Shown: positions 27,279 through 36,309 of the stretch, piece after piece
Layout: each line of letters starts with the position of its first letter
Position numbering within the stretch: position 1 is the stretch's first letter
Made by a program: the position numbers and the translations under genes
The notes under the pieces: model-generated
Told to the model about the DNA's origin: nothing
The model's database searches: none
What the model saw: the letters and a program-made list of their open reading frames with translations, nothing else
Assembly (NCBI GenBank): GCA_018433675.1
Contig: JAHDQS010000002.1
Coordinates: 1 to 64,000, forward strand
DNA: 64,000 nt
Reading direction: 5' to 3'
Source of the DNA: Clostridia bacterium
GTDB taxonomy: Bacteria > Bacillota > Peptococcia > DRI-13 > SM3-B62

Positions 27279-28322
27279 ATGCGTGCTATTGAAGTTGAGA
27301 GTTTAAAAGAAGGCATGAGGCTTGCTAGAACCATTTTTGATGACAGTGGGCGTACTCTGTTGAATTCCGGTACTAAACTCACGGAACGATACATTAAAAG
27401 GCTCATAGATTTAGGTATACCATTTATCTACGTTGAAGACGAAATCATCGGTCCAATTGAATGCGAGGATATCATCGACGATAGGGTAAGGCTGCAGACG
27501 ATAAAAGCTTTGAAGAAGGTTGTTGAAACAGCCAAGATGCACGAAGAAATTGACCTTCTTCCGGTCAGCGGAATGGTCAACACGATACTTGACGATTTAA
27601 AAGGCGTCCCCAATATGTTGATGCAGTTGTTGGACATCAGGACCAGCAATACGTACGTATATAATCATTCGGTGGCTGTATGCGTTTTAAGTATAATGGC
27701 CGGGATGTCATTGGAACTGGACGACTTAAAGATTAAGCTGCTTGGTATGGGTGCTCTTTTACATGATATCGGCAAATCGCTCAGCGAGGGTCCGGAGCAC
27801 ACGATTCATGGTTTTGAGATACTGCGTAACACCAAAGCACTGAATGTAGTTGTTGCTCATGTTGCTTATCAGCACCACGAGCGCTATGACGGCGAAGGGT
27901 TTCCCCGTAAGCTGAAGGGAGAGGATATTCATCTGTTTGGGGCGATTACCGGTATCGCAAACCTGTACGATAATCTTGTCTCTCATCCGGATGGGGATAA
28001 ACGGCTTTACCCTTATCAAGCCTTAGAGACTGTTGTTGCTGAGAGCGGACGCGGTTTTCATCCTGAGGTTGTCAAAGCCTTTTGCCGCAATATTGCACCT
28101 TATCCGGTCGGAACTGCGGTTAAATTAAATAACGGGGCGGTAGGAGTAGTGGTATCGGTGCCGAGGAGTTTTAGCACCCGACCTGTGATAAAATTAATTT
28201 CCAGTGAGGTTGGGATACTAATGAAGGATTTTCCTGAAATAGATTTACTGAAAGAGAAAACTTTATTCATAAACGAAATACTAAGCGAAAAAGACCGTCG
28301 GGATATCGCAGTTTTAAAGTAA
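27279..28322 (+). CDS. HD-GYP domain protein (variant GFP)
   Basis: This 347-aa soluble protein has an N-terminal region (about 1-120) like those before HD-GYP domains, then an HD-GYP domain with LLHDIGKS (HD) and HHERYDGEGFP, where the GYP motif is GFP. HD-GYP proteins hydrolyse cyclic di-GMP; the Y-to-F change is tolerated in some members, so activity is likely but not certain. A C-terminal segment of about 70 residues follows. It is the second c-di-GMP-related gene within 4 kb. Confidence 0.88.
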   Translation: MRAIEVESLKEGMRLARTIFDDSGRTLLNSGTKLTERYIKRLIDLGIPFIYVEDEIIGPIECEDIIDDRVRLQTIKALKKVVETAKMHEEIDLLPVSGMVNTILDDLKGVPNMLMQLLDIRTSNTYVYNHSVAVCVLSIMAGMSLELDDLKIKLLGMGALLHDIGKSLSEGPEHTIHGFEILRNTKALNVVVAHVAYQHHERYDGEGFPRKLKGEDIHLFGAITGIANLYDNLVSHPDGDKRLYPYQALETVVAESGRGFHPEVVKAFCRNIAPYPVGTAVKLNNGAVGVVVSVPRSFSTRPVIKLISSEVGILMKDFPEIDLLKEKTLFINEILSEKDRRDIAVLK

Positions 28323-28355
28323 TAAGATAAACAGCAGCTATAGATTGAGGCTTTC

Positions 28356-28396
28356 GCCTGCGCCTTGAAAGGTCTTGCGCAGGCATAATTAATTTT
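28356..28396 (+). terminator. Terminator after the HD-GYP gene
   Basis: GCCTGCGC (28356-28363) pairs perfectly with GCGCAGGC (28377-28384) around a 13-base loop, followed by AT-rich ATAATTAATTTT. The stem is strong and GC-rich; the T tract is imperfect. It isolates the arginine operon from upstream transcription. Confidence 0.65.
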
Positions 28397-28404
28397 AGTG
28401 CAGT

Positions 28405-28437
28405 ATTGCATATTTATGCATAATGATGTATTATAAT
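28405..28437 (+). promoter_or_regulatory. argC promoter with ARG-box-like operator
   Basis: Bases 28405-28422 match the ARG box TNTGNATWWWWATNCANA at nearly every fixed position (core TTGCATATTTATGCATA). TATAAT follows at 28432-28437. The box covers the likely -35 region, so ArgR/AhrC bound with arginine would block transcription of the whole arginine operon. The site is seen directly; the regulator gene is not in the window. Confidence 0.7.
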
Positions 28438-28469
28438 GAAAAGAATTACCGGGACGAAGAGGTGAGAAT

Positions 28470-29510
28470 GTGGTAAAAGTAAGTATTTTAGGTGCAACAG
28501 GATACACGGGGCAAGAACTGGCCAGGATGCTGCTCATGCATTCGCAGGTGGAATTGATAGGACTGGGTTCCAATACTTATGCGGGAAAGAGTTTCTCAAG
28601 CGTGTACCCGCATTTTGCAGGTGCTCTGGATTTAGTATGCTCGGATATGAAGGATGATGTGTTATTCGAGAAAGCTGATGTAATATTTTTGGCCTTGCCC
28701 CATGGTTTAAGCGTTCCATACGCCGAAAAGGCCCTCGCTTTAGGTAAAAAGGTTGTTGATCTGGGGGCGGATTTTCGTTTAAAATCACCGGATATCTATC
28801 AAAAATGGTATAAAACAGAAGCGGCAAAACCGGAACTTTTGGGGAAGGCGGTTTATGGCTTGCCTGAATTGTATCGTGATGAAATTATAGGGACCGATTT
28901 GGTGGCAAATCCTGGTTGTTATCCTACTACAGCTATTTTAGGGTTGGCACCCCTCTTGAAGAACGGGTTGATCGATAAAAAGAGCATCATAATCGACAGC
29001 AAATCGGGTGTCAGCGGTGCCGGGCGCAGTTTAAAGGTAGGCTCTCTTTATAGTGAGGCAAACGAAGATTTCCAGGCGTATGGGTTCCCAGGCCATCGTC
29101 ATGCTCCGGAGATAGAACAGGAACTGGGGAATCTTGCGGGTGAGGAAATAGCCGTTACCTTCGTGCCGCATTTGGTGCCGATGACCAGGGGTATGCTCAG
29201 CACGATTTATGCTTCTTTGGTAAAAGAAACAGATACTCGGGGATTAGAAGAATTATATAGGGAATTTTATCAAGATGAGGTGTTTGTGAGAATCCTGCCC
29301 GGTGGGCGGCAACCTCATACTAAGTGGGTGCTTGGTACGAATAATTGTGACCTGGGGGTCAATATAGACGAAAGAACCGGACGGGTAACCGTTGTGTCTG
29401 TAATCGATAATTTGGTGAAAGGCGCTTCAGGCCAGGCGATACAGAATATGAATATCATGTGCGGCTATAAGGAAGAGCAGGGCTTAAACAGAATTGCTTT
29501 GTATCCGTGA
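28470..29510 (+). CDS. argC: N-acetyl-gamma-glutamyl-phosphate reductase
   Basis: This 346-aa enzyme reduces N-acetylglutamyl phosphate to the semialdehyde with NADPH. It has the N-terminal nucleotide motif GATGYTGQELARML and the catalytic cysteine C150 in NPGCYPT. It is the first gene of argC-J-B-D-x-F-G-H and starts at GTG 28470. Its upstream region carries an ARG-box-like operator. Confidence 0.96.
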   Translation: MVKVSILGATGYTGQELARMLLMHSQVELIGLGSNTYAGKSFSSVYPHFAGALDLVCSDMKDDVLFEKADVIFLALPHGLSVPYAEKALALGKKVVDLGADFRLKSPDIYQKWYKTEAAKPELLGKAVYGLPELYRDEIIGTDLVANPGCYPTTAILGLAPLLKNGLIDKKSIIIDSKSGVSGAGRSLKVGSLYSEANEDFQAYGFPGHRHAPEIEQELGNLAGEEIAVTFVPHLVPMTRGMLSTIYASLVKETDTRGLEELYREFYQDEVFVRILPGGRQPHTKWVLGTNNCDLGVNIDERTGRVTVVSVIDNLVKGASGQAIQNMNIMCGYKEEQGLNRIALYP

Positions 29511-29534
29511 TGAGATAAAGGTAAGGATGGATGA

Positions 29535-30752
29535 ATGATGAGTATCAAAACAATAGAAAAAGGTGGGGTTACGGCACCACAAGGTTTTGTAGCGGGAGTG
29601 GCAAAGTCGGGGATAAAAAAAGAGGGCAGGTATGATCTGGCCCTGCTCCTGTCAAAGGTTACGGCTTCCGCGGCTGCGGTGTTTACGACAAATAAATTTC
29701 TAGCCGCGCCCGTTGTTTTATCAAAGCAACATCTGCAATCCGGCGTTTGCAAGGGTGTGGTGGCAAACAGTGGGTGTGCCAATGCTTGTACAGGTGAAAA
29801 GGGCTATCAAGACGCCGTTACTATGGCGAAATCGGCTGCAGAAGTGGCCGGTTGTGAGGCAGAAGAAATCGTAACGGCCTCCACAGGAGTTATCGGAGTA
29901 CATTTGCCGATGGAAAAAATCATCGGGGGTATCAAAGAGGCAGGAGCCAATCTTACCGCAGCAAACGGACATTTAGCAGCTCAAGCCATTATGACTACGG
30001 ATACCTTTCCGAAGGAAACCGCCGTGCAGTTTGAATTAGACGGAAAAATGATAACCATTGGTGCGATGGCTAAAGGATCAGGTATGATTCATCCGAACAT
30101 GGCTACCATGCTGGCCTTTATTACCACCGATGTGGCTATAGCCCCAGCTGTTCTGCAAAAGGCCTTGAACTGGGCAAACAAAGAATCATTTGCTATGATT
30201 AGTGTGGACGGTGATACCAGCACAAATGACAGTTTATTCGTCCTAGCTAACGGACTGGCCGAAAATCCTAGGATAGAAGATGATAATAGTACGGCATACC
30301 GTGCCTTTAGGGATGCCTTGACTGAGATTTGTCTCGATCTGGCGAAGATGATAGCCAAGGACGGCGAGGGTGCCACCAAACTCCTTGAAGTCCGAGTGAT
30401 AAATGCCGCAAGTCGGGAAGATGCGGCAAAAGGGGCGAAAAGTATCGTTGCCTCCAGTTTGGTAAAAACAGCTGTTTTCGGGGAAGATGCCAATTGGGGA
30501 CGGATTGTGTGTGCCTTAGGTTATTCCGGAGCCGAATTTATTCCTGAATTAGTTGACGTTTATTTAGGAGATGTTAAGGTGGCAGAAAACGGCTGTGGGC
30601 TAGATTTTGACGAGGGTGCCGCGGCGGAGGTTTTAAAGAAGGATGCGGTTGCGATTAAGGTTGACTTGCAGCAAGGGGAGTGCGAGGCTACGGCCTGGGG
30701 TTGTGATTTGACCTACGATTACGTTAAGATAAACGGAGATTACCGAACGTAA
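29535..30752 (+). CDS. argJ: Bifunctional glutamate N-acetyltransferase/ornithine acetyltransferase
   Basis: This 405-aa ArgJ precursor cleaves itself before the nucleophilic threonine T191 in MIHPNMATMLAF. It recycles the acetyl group from N-acetylornithine to glutamate and, in bifunctional forms, also makes N-acetylglutamate from acetyl-CoA. No argA and no ArgE-type deacetylase are obvious, consistent with the cyclic pathway. ATG 29535 or 29538 may be used. Confidence 0.95.
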   Translation: MMSIKTIEKGGVTAPQGFVAGVAKSGIKKEGRYDLALLLSKVTASAAAVFTTNKFLAAPVVLSKQHLQSGVCKGVVANSGCANACTGEKGYQDAVTMAKSAAEVAGCEAEEIVTASTGVIGVHLPMEKIIGGIKEAGANLTAANGHLAAQAIMTTDTFPKETAVQFELDGKMITIGAMAKGSGMIHPNMATMLAFITTDVAIAPAVLQKALNWANKESFAMISVDGDTSTNDSLFVLANGLAENPRIEDDNSTAYRAFRDALTEICLDLAKMIAKDGEGATKLLEVRVINAASREDAAKGAKSIVASSLVKTAVFGEDANWGRIVCALGYSGAEFIPELVDVYLGDVKVAENGCGLDFDEGAAAEVLKKDAVAIKVDLQQGECEATAWGCDLTYDYVKINGDYRT

Positions 30753-30790
30753 GAAGTCAATCTGGACAAGAACAATGAGGAGGAGAAGAA

Positions 30791-31648
30791 ATGCTGACAG
30801 TTCTGGAGAAAGCCAATGTTCTAACAGAGGCTCTACCATATATCCAATCCTTTGCCGGTAAAACGATTGTTGTCAAATTTGGCGGTCATGCCATGGTAGA
30901 CCCGAAATTGGAGGAAATGGTACTAAAAGATATCGTTTTGATGAAACTGGTAGGTATGAATCCGGTGGTGGTCCACGGCGGAGGGCCCTCCATCACCGAA
31001 TGGCTTAAAAAAGTCGATATTCAGGCTGAGTTTGTGGACGGCCTGAGGGTTACGGATGAAGCCACGATGGAAGTTGCGGAAATGGTCTTAGCCGGGAAAA
31101 TAAACAAGGGATTGGTAAGTCAAATCAACCTTTATGGGGGCAAGGCCGTAGGGCTCTGCGGAAAAGACGGCGGGATGATTCTGGCGGAGAGGAAAAAATC
31201 AGAACAGGACCTAGGTTTAGTGGGAGAAGTTACTGAGATAAATACCGGTATTTTATCAACTCTTTCTGCTGAGGGATATATTCCTGTAGTGGCACCTATT
31301 GCAGCAGGAAAAGACGGAGAAACACTCAATATCAATGCGGATTATGTAGCCGGTGCCTTGGGGGGAGCGTTAAAGGCATATAAATTGGTGCTTTTGACGG
31401 ATGTAGAGGGTATCTACCTTGATGAAAACTCCGAGTCGTTAGCTTCGCGTCTAAACGAGTCTGAGATAAGGCAACTTATAGCAAAGGGTGTTATTAAGGG
31501 CGGCATGATCCCCAAGGTGGAAAGCTGTCTTGCGGCTTTGGAAAGCGGTGTTGAAAACATTCATATTGTTGATGGGAGAAAGCCTCATGCCCTTCTTTTA
31601 GAGATGTTTACCAAAGAGGGTATCGGCACTATGGTGGTGAAAGAGTAG
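30791..31648 (+). CDS. argB: Acetylglutamate kinase
   Basis: This 285-aa amino-acid kinase has VVKFGGHAMVD, VVHGGGPSITEWL and GGMIPKVESCLAAL. It phosphorylates N-acetylglutamate. The length and N-terminal helix are like the arginine-inhibited hexameric type, so feedback control is likely. It lies between argJ and argD with an AGGAGGAGAAG ribosome binding site. Confidence 0.96.
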   Translation: MLTVLEKANVLTEALPYIQSFAGKTIVVKFGGHAMVDPKLEEMVLKDIVLMKLVGMNPVVVHGGGPSITEWLKKVDIQAEFVDGLRVTDEATMEVAEMVLAGKINKGLVSQINLYGGKAVGLCGKDGGMILAERKKSEQDLGLVGEVTEINTGILSTLSAEGYIPVVAPIAAGKDGETLNINADYVAGALGGALKAYKLVLLTDVEGIYLDENSESLASRLNESEIRQLIAKGVIKGGMIPKVESCLAALESGVENIHIVDGRKPHALLLEMFTKEGIGTMVVKE

Positions 31649-31673
31649 GTTTGATGAGAGGAAGGATTAGGCT

Positions 31674-32870
31674 ATGAATAATGAGACAATCAAAGAAATG
31701 GGCTTAAAACACATCATGAATACTTATGGCCGTCATGAGTTTGCTCTGGTAAAGGGAGAGGGCAGCTGGGTATGGGATGCCGACGGTAAAAAATATTTAG
31801 ATATGGTAGCGGGCATTGCCGTTAACAATGTTGGGCATTGTCATCCGCGTGTTGTTGCGGCGATTCGGGAACAGGCCGGTACATTGCTGCATTGCTCCAA
31901 CCTTTATTGGATAGAGCCCCAAGTCAAGCTAGGCAAGCTGTTGGCTGATAATTCTTTTGCGGAGAATGTTTTTTTCTGTAACAGCGGGGCGGAAGCCAAT
32001 GAGGCGGCCATTAAGCTGGCCAGAAAGTGGTCGTTTAACAAGTATGGTTCGGGTCGCTATGAAATTATTACGGCAAATAATTCTTTCCATGGGCGGACAT
32101 TAACGGCTGTGACGGCAACCGGTCAGCCGAAATATCATCGAGGTTTCGAGCCCCTTACACCGGGATTTGTGCATGTGCCGTATAATGATCTTACTGCCCT
32201 TAAGGAAGCAGTAGGGGAAAAAACCTGTGCTATTATGCTTGAACCGATGCAAGGGGAAGGCGGCGTGTATGCCGGTGCTTCGGAATATATCAAAGGTGTC
32301 AAAACACTATGCCAAGAAAAGGATTTACTTTTGATGTTTGATGAAGTTCAAACGGGGTTGGGACGTACCGGCAAGCTTTTCGCCTATCAACATTATGGAA
32401 TTGAACCGGATGTTATGACTTTGGCGAAGGGTTTAGGCGGTGGCGTGCCCATTGGCGCGATGTTGGCCAAGGGTGAGGCGGCGGTAACATTCCAACCCGG
32501 AGAACATGCTTCGACATTTGGCGGCAATCCGTTGGCTACAACGGCGGCACTTGCGGCACTTGGAGTTATCATTGATGAAAAGCTTTTTTGCCAGGCAGAA
32601 GAAAAAGGGGCATACATCAAGAAAAAGGTAAATGCCATGAAGGTTGATAATCCATTGATTGTGGAAGTAAGGGGAATGGGCCTTTTGATAGGTATTGAGA
32701 TCACAATAGCAGGTAAGCCTGTACAGGACTATTGCCTAAAGAAAGGTTTGATTATTAATTGCGTCCAGGAGAAGGTTCTGCGGCTGGTACCTCCTTTGAA
32801 TATTGCATATGAAGAAATAGACGAAGCATTATCGATTATTGAGGAAGCTTTGCAGCACTTTTTGACCTAA
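31674..32870 (+). CDS. argD: Acetylornithine aminotransferase
   Basis: This 398-aa class III PLP aminotransferase has FFCNSGAEANEAAIKLAR, LMFDEVQTGLGRTG and the PLP lysine K252 in TLAKGLGGGVPIGAM. It makes N-acetylornithine from the semialdehyde and may also serve lysine synthesis. It follows argB by 25 bases. Confidence 0.95.
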   Translation: MNNETIKEMGLKHIMNTYGRHEFALVKGEGSWVWDADGKKYLDMVAGIAVNNVGHCHPRVVAAIREQAGTLLHCSNLYWIEPQVKLGKLLADNSFAENVFFCNSGAEANEAAIKLARKWSFNKYGSGRYEIITANNSFHGRTLTAVTATGQPKYHRGFEPLTPGFVHVPYNDLTALKEAVGEKTCAIMLEPMQGEGGVYAGASEYIKGVKTLCQEKDLLLMFDEVQTGLGRTGKLFAYQHYGIEPDVMTLAKGLGGGVPIGAMLAKGEAAVTFQPGEHASTFGGNPLATTAALAALGVIIDEKLFCQAEEKGAYIKKKVNAMKVDNPLIVEVRGMGLLIGIEITIAGKPVQDYCLKKGLIINCVQEKVLRLVPPLNIAYEEIDEALSIIEEALQHFLT

Positions 32871-32892
32871 ACTTTTCTGTGAAATAATGAAA

Positions 32893-32931
32893 CTCAAGAT
32901 GGCATATGTATGAAATATAGCTTATCTTGAG
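32893..32931 (+). repeat. Inverted repeat covering the ribosome binding site of the M20 gene
   Basis: CTCAAGAT (32893-32900) and ATCTTGAG (32924-32931) are a perfect 8-bp inverted repeat. The right arm includes the GAG of the GAGGTGG ribosome binding site of the next gene. Folding in mRNA would hide that site and lower translation of the hydrolase relative to the arg genes. Confidence 0.55.
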
Positions 32932-32939
32932 GTGGCATT

Positions 32940-34109
32940 TTGGAGGCACAGCAAAAAGCAGTGCTTACGGTTATTGACCGTTTGCGTCCGACGTTGTTAG
33001 ATATCAGTCATGATATTCATCACCGGCCTGAACAGGGCAATGCGGAGTATTATGCTGTTAGCAGATTGGTCTCGTTTTTAAAGAGGGTGGGTTTTCAGGT
33101 ATGTGTAGGTGTTGCCGGTCTGCCGACAGCCTTTGTGGCTTGTGCCGGTGATAAAGAGGGCCCGGCCCTTGGTTTTGTGGCGGAATATGACGCTCTCCCC
33201 GGAATAGGGCATGGTTGCGGTCATAATTTAATAGCAGCAGCCGGTGTAGGGGCAGCGGTAGCGCTCCGGCGAGTATTACCTGCCGATGAGGGTAAAATAT
33301 GCGTGTTAGGGACTCCGGCTGAAGAGACTACCGGGGGAAAAATAGCGATGCTGAGAAGCGGCTGTTTTGACGGGCTTGATGCTGTGATGATGTTTCACCC
33401 GGGGGTAGATAATGCGTTGCGTTGTACTTCTCTGGCTTTGGATGCCCTGGAAGTCCGGTTTTACGGTGAAGAAGGTCATTATGCTCTGCCTGGGCCGGGG
33501 GGGAGAAAAGGAGATGCCTTGGAAGCCCTTTTGCGGTTGTTTGAGTGGATCAGAGGATGGAAAGCAGGATTACCCCTATTTAGCAGTATACAGGGTGTGA
33601 TCGTGGAGGGTGGTTTAGTGCCCAATATCAGGCCGGCAGTCGTAACGGCACGTTTCTACCTACGAAGCGTCGATGAAAATACACTGGATAAGATGAACGG
33701 CGAGTTCAGGGAGCAGGCGGAGGAAACGGCGCTGGCTACGAATACTTCAGTGGTGATAGATGCTTTTGAGGGGAGATATTTACCATTTCGAACAAATGAA
33801 ACCCTAGCCGGTGTTTGCGCTCAAAGCTTACAGCGTTTAGGAATGTCTTGTCCTTCAGGGCCATGTATAAGTATGGGAGCGATGGATTTAGGCAATGTCA
33901 GTCAGGTGGTGCCGTCAATCCATCCTTTTCTAACACAAAAGGGAGCGCCTGCTGCCATGCATAGCCCGGAATTCGCACAAGCGGCCGGTGGAGAGTGGGG
34001 CGATCTGTTATTGATTAAGGCTGCCAAAGTATTGGCTCTGACGGGTCTAAGACTGGTAAATGAAAAGCATATATGTGAAATGATGCGATCAGAGCATGAT
34101 AGAAAATAG
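32940..34109 (+). CDS. M20-family amidohydrolase in the arginine operon
   Basis: This 389-aa M20 peptidase-like protein has metal-site motifs GHGCGHNLIAAAG and GTPAEETTGGK and a dimerisation insert in the middle. It belongs to the amidohydrolase group that contains IAA-amino acid and N-acyl amino acid hydrolases, not clearly ArgE. Placed between argD and argF, it could deacetylate N-acetylornithine or salvage acylated amino acids; with ArgJ present the first would be redundant. It starts at TTG 32940 after GAGGTGG. Confidence 0.8.
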   Translation: MEAQQKAVLTVIDRLRPTLLDISHDIHHRPEQGNAEYYAVSRLVSFLKRVGFQVCVGVAGLPTAFVACAGDKEGPALGFVAEYDALPGIGHGCGHNLIAAAGVGAAVALRRVLPADEGKICVLGTPAEETTGGKIAMLRSGCFDGLDAVMMFHPGVDNALRCTSLALDALEVRFYGEEGHYALPGPGGRKGDALEALLRLFEWIRGWKAGLPLFSSIQGVIVEGGLVPNIRPAVVTARFYLRSVDENTLDKMNGEFREQAEETALATNTSVVIDAFEGRYLPFRTNETLAGVCAQSLQRLGMSCPSGPCISMGAMDLGNVSQVVPSIHPFLTQKGAPAAMHSPEFAQAAGGEWGDLLLIKAAKVLALTGLRLVNEKHICEMMRSEHDRK

Positions 34110-34124
34110 TAAGGGGTGATTAGG

Positions 34125-35048
34125 GTGGATTTAAAGGGTAGGGATTTTATCACACTGGCCGATTTCAGTGAGAAAGAGCTGTGGTATCTGCTTGAACTGG
34201 CGAAAGAGTTAAAAGGCAAACAAAAAAAGGGCATTTCTCATGAGCTTCATAGGGGCAAAACCTTGGCGATGATCTTTCAAAAATCATCGACCAGGACTAG
34301 GGTTTCCTTTGAGGTTGCTATGCATCATTTAGGCGGGCAGGCAATGTTTTTAAGCAAGAACGACCTGCAGATAGGACGAGGAGAACCACTACAGGATACG
34401 GCCAGGGTATTGGCCAGGTATTGTGACGGAATCCTCATCAGAACATACAGTCACCAAGAGGTCTTGGATTTGGCGAAATACGCTGACATTCCCGTTATCA
34501 ACGGATTGACCGACGACTATCACCCGACCCAGGCGCTGGCTGATCTGCTTACTATTTGGGAGCATAAAGGTGTTTTGAAAGGATTGAAGCTGGCCTATAT
34601 CGGTGATGGTAATAACATGGTGCATAGCTTGCTCCTTGCCGGAGCCATCATGGGGATGGAGGTCGTGGTTTCTTCCCCCGAGGGCTACTTGCCGGATGAG
34701 AGCGTTGTTTGCAGAGCACAGGAGCTGGCCGGGGATGCTGTAAAGATCAAAATTATCGGTGACCCCCGGGAAGCTGTTAAAAACGCTCAGGTGTTGTATA
34801 CCGATGTCTGGGCAAGTATGGGACAGGAAGAGGAAGCCGCCGTGCGGAGAAAGGCTTTTCACGAATATCAGATAAATAGCGAGTTGTTAGCGCTAGCCGA
34901 AAAAGACGCTATTGTTATGCATTGTTTGCCTGCTCATCGTGGCGAAGAGATAACCGATGAGGTGATGGAGGGACCCCAGTCTGTTGTCTTTGATGAGGCC
35001 GAAAACAGGCTCCATGCTCATAAGGCCATTTTGGCTGCTGTGTTATGA
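34125..35048 (+). CDS. argF: Ornithine carbamoyltransferase
   Basis: This 307-aa enzyme has the carbamoyl-phosphate motif KSSTRTRVSFE and the ornithine-binding motif MHCLPAHRGEEI. It makes citrulline. GTG 34125 is chosen because AAGGGGTGA lies 7 bases upstream; GTG 34116 lies inside that site. carAB is not in the window. Confidence 0.95.
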   Translation: MDLKGRDFITLADFSEKELWYLLELAKELKGKQKKGISHELHRGKTLAMIFQKSSTRTRVSFEVAMHHLGGQAMFLSKNDLQIGRGEPLQDTARVLARYCDGILIRTYSHQEVLDLAKYADIPVINGLTDDYHPTQALADLLTIWEHKGVLKGLKLAYIGDGNNMVHSLLLAGAIMGMEVVVSSPEGYLPDESVVCRAQELAGDAVKIKIIGDPREAVKNAQVLYTDVWASMGQEEEAAVRRKAFHEYQINSELLALAEKDAIVMHCLPAHRGEEITDEVMEGPQSVVFDEAENRLHAHKAILAAVL

Positions 35049-35066
35049 TAATTCAAGGAGGGAAAT

Positions 35067-36275
35067 ATGATGAAGAAGGTTGTTTTAGCATATTCCGGGG
35101 GTTTAGATACATCAATAATCATTCCTTGGCTCAAAGAGAATTACGGATATGAGGTTATCGCGATGGCTGCCGATGTGGGACAAGGGGAAGAGCTTGATCC
35201 TTTGCAGGAAAAGGCCATCAAGACAGGAGCCTCGAAGCTTTATATCGAAGATTTAAAAGAGGAGTTTATCAGGGGATATATTTATCCTACCTTAAAAGCC
35301 GGAGCGGTGTACGAAGGGAAATACCTGTTGGGAACGTCTTTTGCCCGTCCGCTGATAGCGAAAAGATTGGTGGAAATCGCTAAAAAAGAAGGAGCGGAAG
35401 CAATCGCTCACGGAGCAACCGGCAAAGGTAACGATCAGGTGCGTTTTGAACTTACGGTGAAAGCCTTGGCACCCGAGATGAAGATTATCGCGCCTTGGAG
35501 GTTATGGGACATCAAATCACGGGAACAGGCCATTGAATACGCTAAAGAACGTGATATTCCCGTTCCGGTGAGCAAGGAACACCCTTACAGCATGGATCGC
35601 AACATTTGGCACCTCAGTCATGAAGGGGCCGAACTGGAAGATCCGGCAAATGAGGCACCTGATAATGTCTTGTTGTTAATAACGCCGCCGGAAAAAGCCC
35701 CGGATACCCCGAGCTATGTAGAAATTGATTTCGAACAGGGGATACCGGTTGCCGTGGACGGAAAGAAGCTTGGGCCGGTGGAACTATTGGAGCGGCTCAA
35801 TAAAATTGCCGGTGAAAACGGAGTCGGTATTGCGGATATGGTTGAAAACCGCTTGGTAGGAATGAAATCAAGAGGGATATATGAAACTCCCGGAGGAACT
35901 GTGCTGACCAAAGCCCACCAGGAACTGGAGTTGCTCACCCTGGATAGGATAACCCTGCACTACAAAGAAGTGATTGCCCAGCGCTATGCCGAGTTGGTGT
36001 ATGACGGGGTTTGGTTCCATCCCCTTAGGGAAGCTATAGACGCTTTTGTTGACGTGACACAGCGTACGGTGACAGGAAAGGTAAGAATGAAGCTGTATAA
36101 GGGTAATTGTACGCCTGCGGGTATATCTTCCCCTTATTCGCTGTACAGCGAAGAATTTGCAACCTTTGGCGAGGATAGCGTGTATAACCAAAAGGATGCG
36201 GAGGGTTTCATCAACCTTTTCGGTTTGCCGCTCAAGGTCCAGGCTTTGATGAAACAAAAAGCGGGCCTGAAGTAG
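35067..36275 (+). CDS. argG: Argininosuccinate synthase
   Basis: This 402-aa enzyme has the ATP pyrophosphatase P-loop [16 protein letters not shown] and the family motif [15 protein letters not shown]. It joins citrulline and aspartate. It sits in tight operon spacing between argF and argH behind AAGGAGGG. Confidence 0.97.
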   Translation: MMKKVVLAYSGGLDTSIIIPWLKENYGYEVIAMAADVGQGEELDPLQEKAIKTGASKLYIEDLKEEFIRGYIYPTLKAGAVYEGKYLLGTSFARPLIAKRLVEIAKKEGAEAIAHGATGKGNDQVRFELTVKALAPEMKIIAPWRLWDIKSREQAIEYAKERDIPVPVSKEHPYSMDRNIWHLSHEGAELEDPANEAPDNVLLLITPPEKAPDTPSYVEIDFEQGIPVAVDGKKLGPVELLERLNKIAGENGVGIADMVENRLVGMKSRGIYETPGGTVLTKAHQELELLTLDRITLHYKEVIAQRYAELVYDGVWFHPLREAIDAFVDVTQRTVTGKVRMKLYKGNCTPAGISSPYSLYSEEFATFGEDSVYNQKDAEGFINLFGLPLKVQALMKQKAGLK

Positions 36276-36309
36276 AAAAGAGCCGAAGTAAAGAAGAGGG
36301 GTATGGCTT

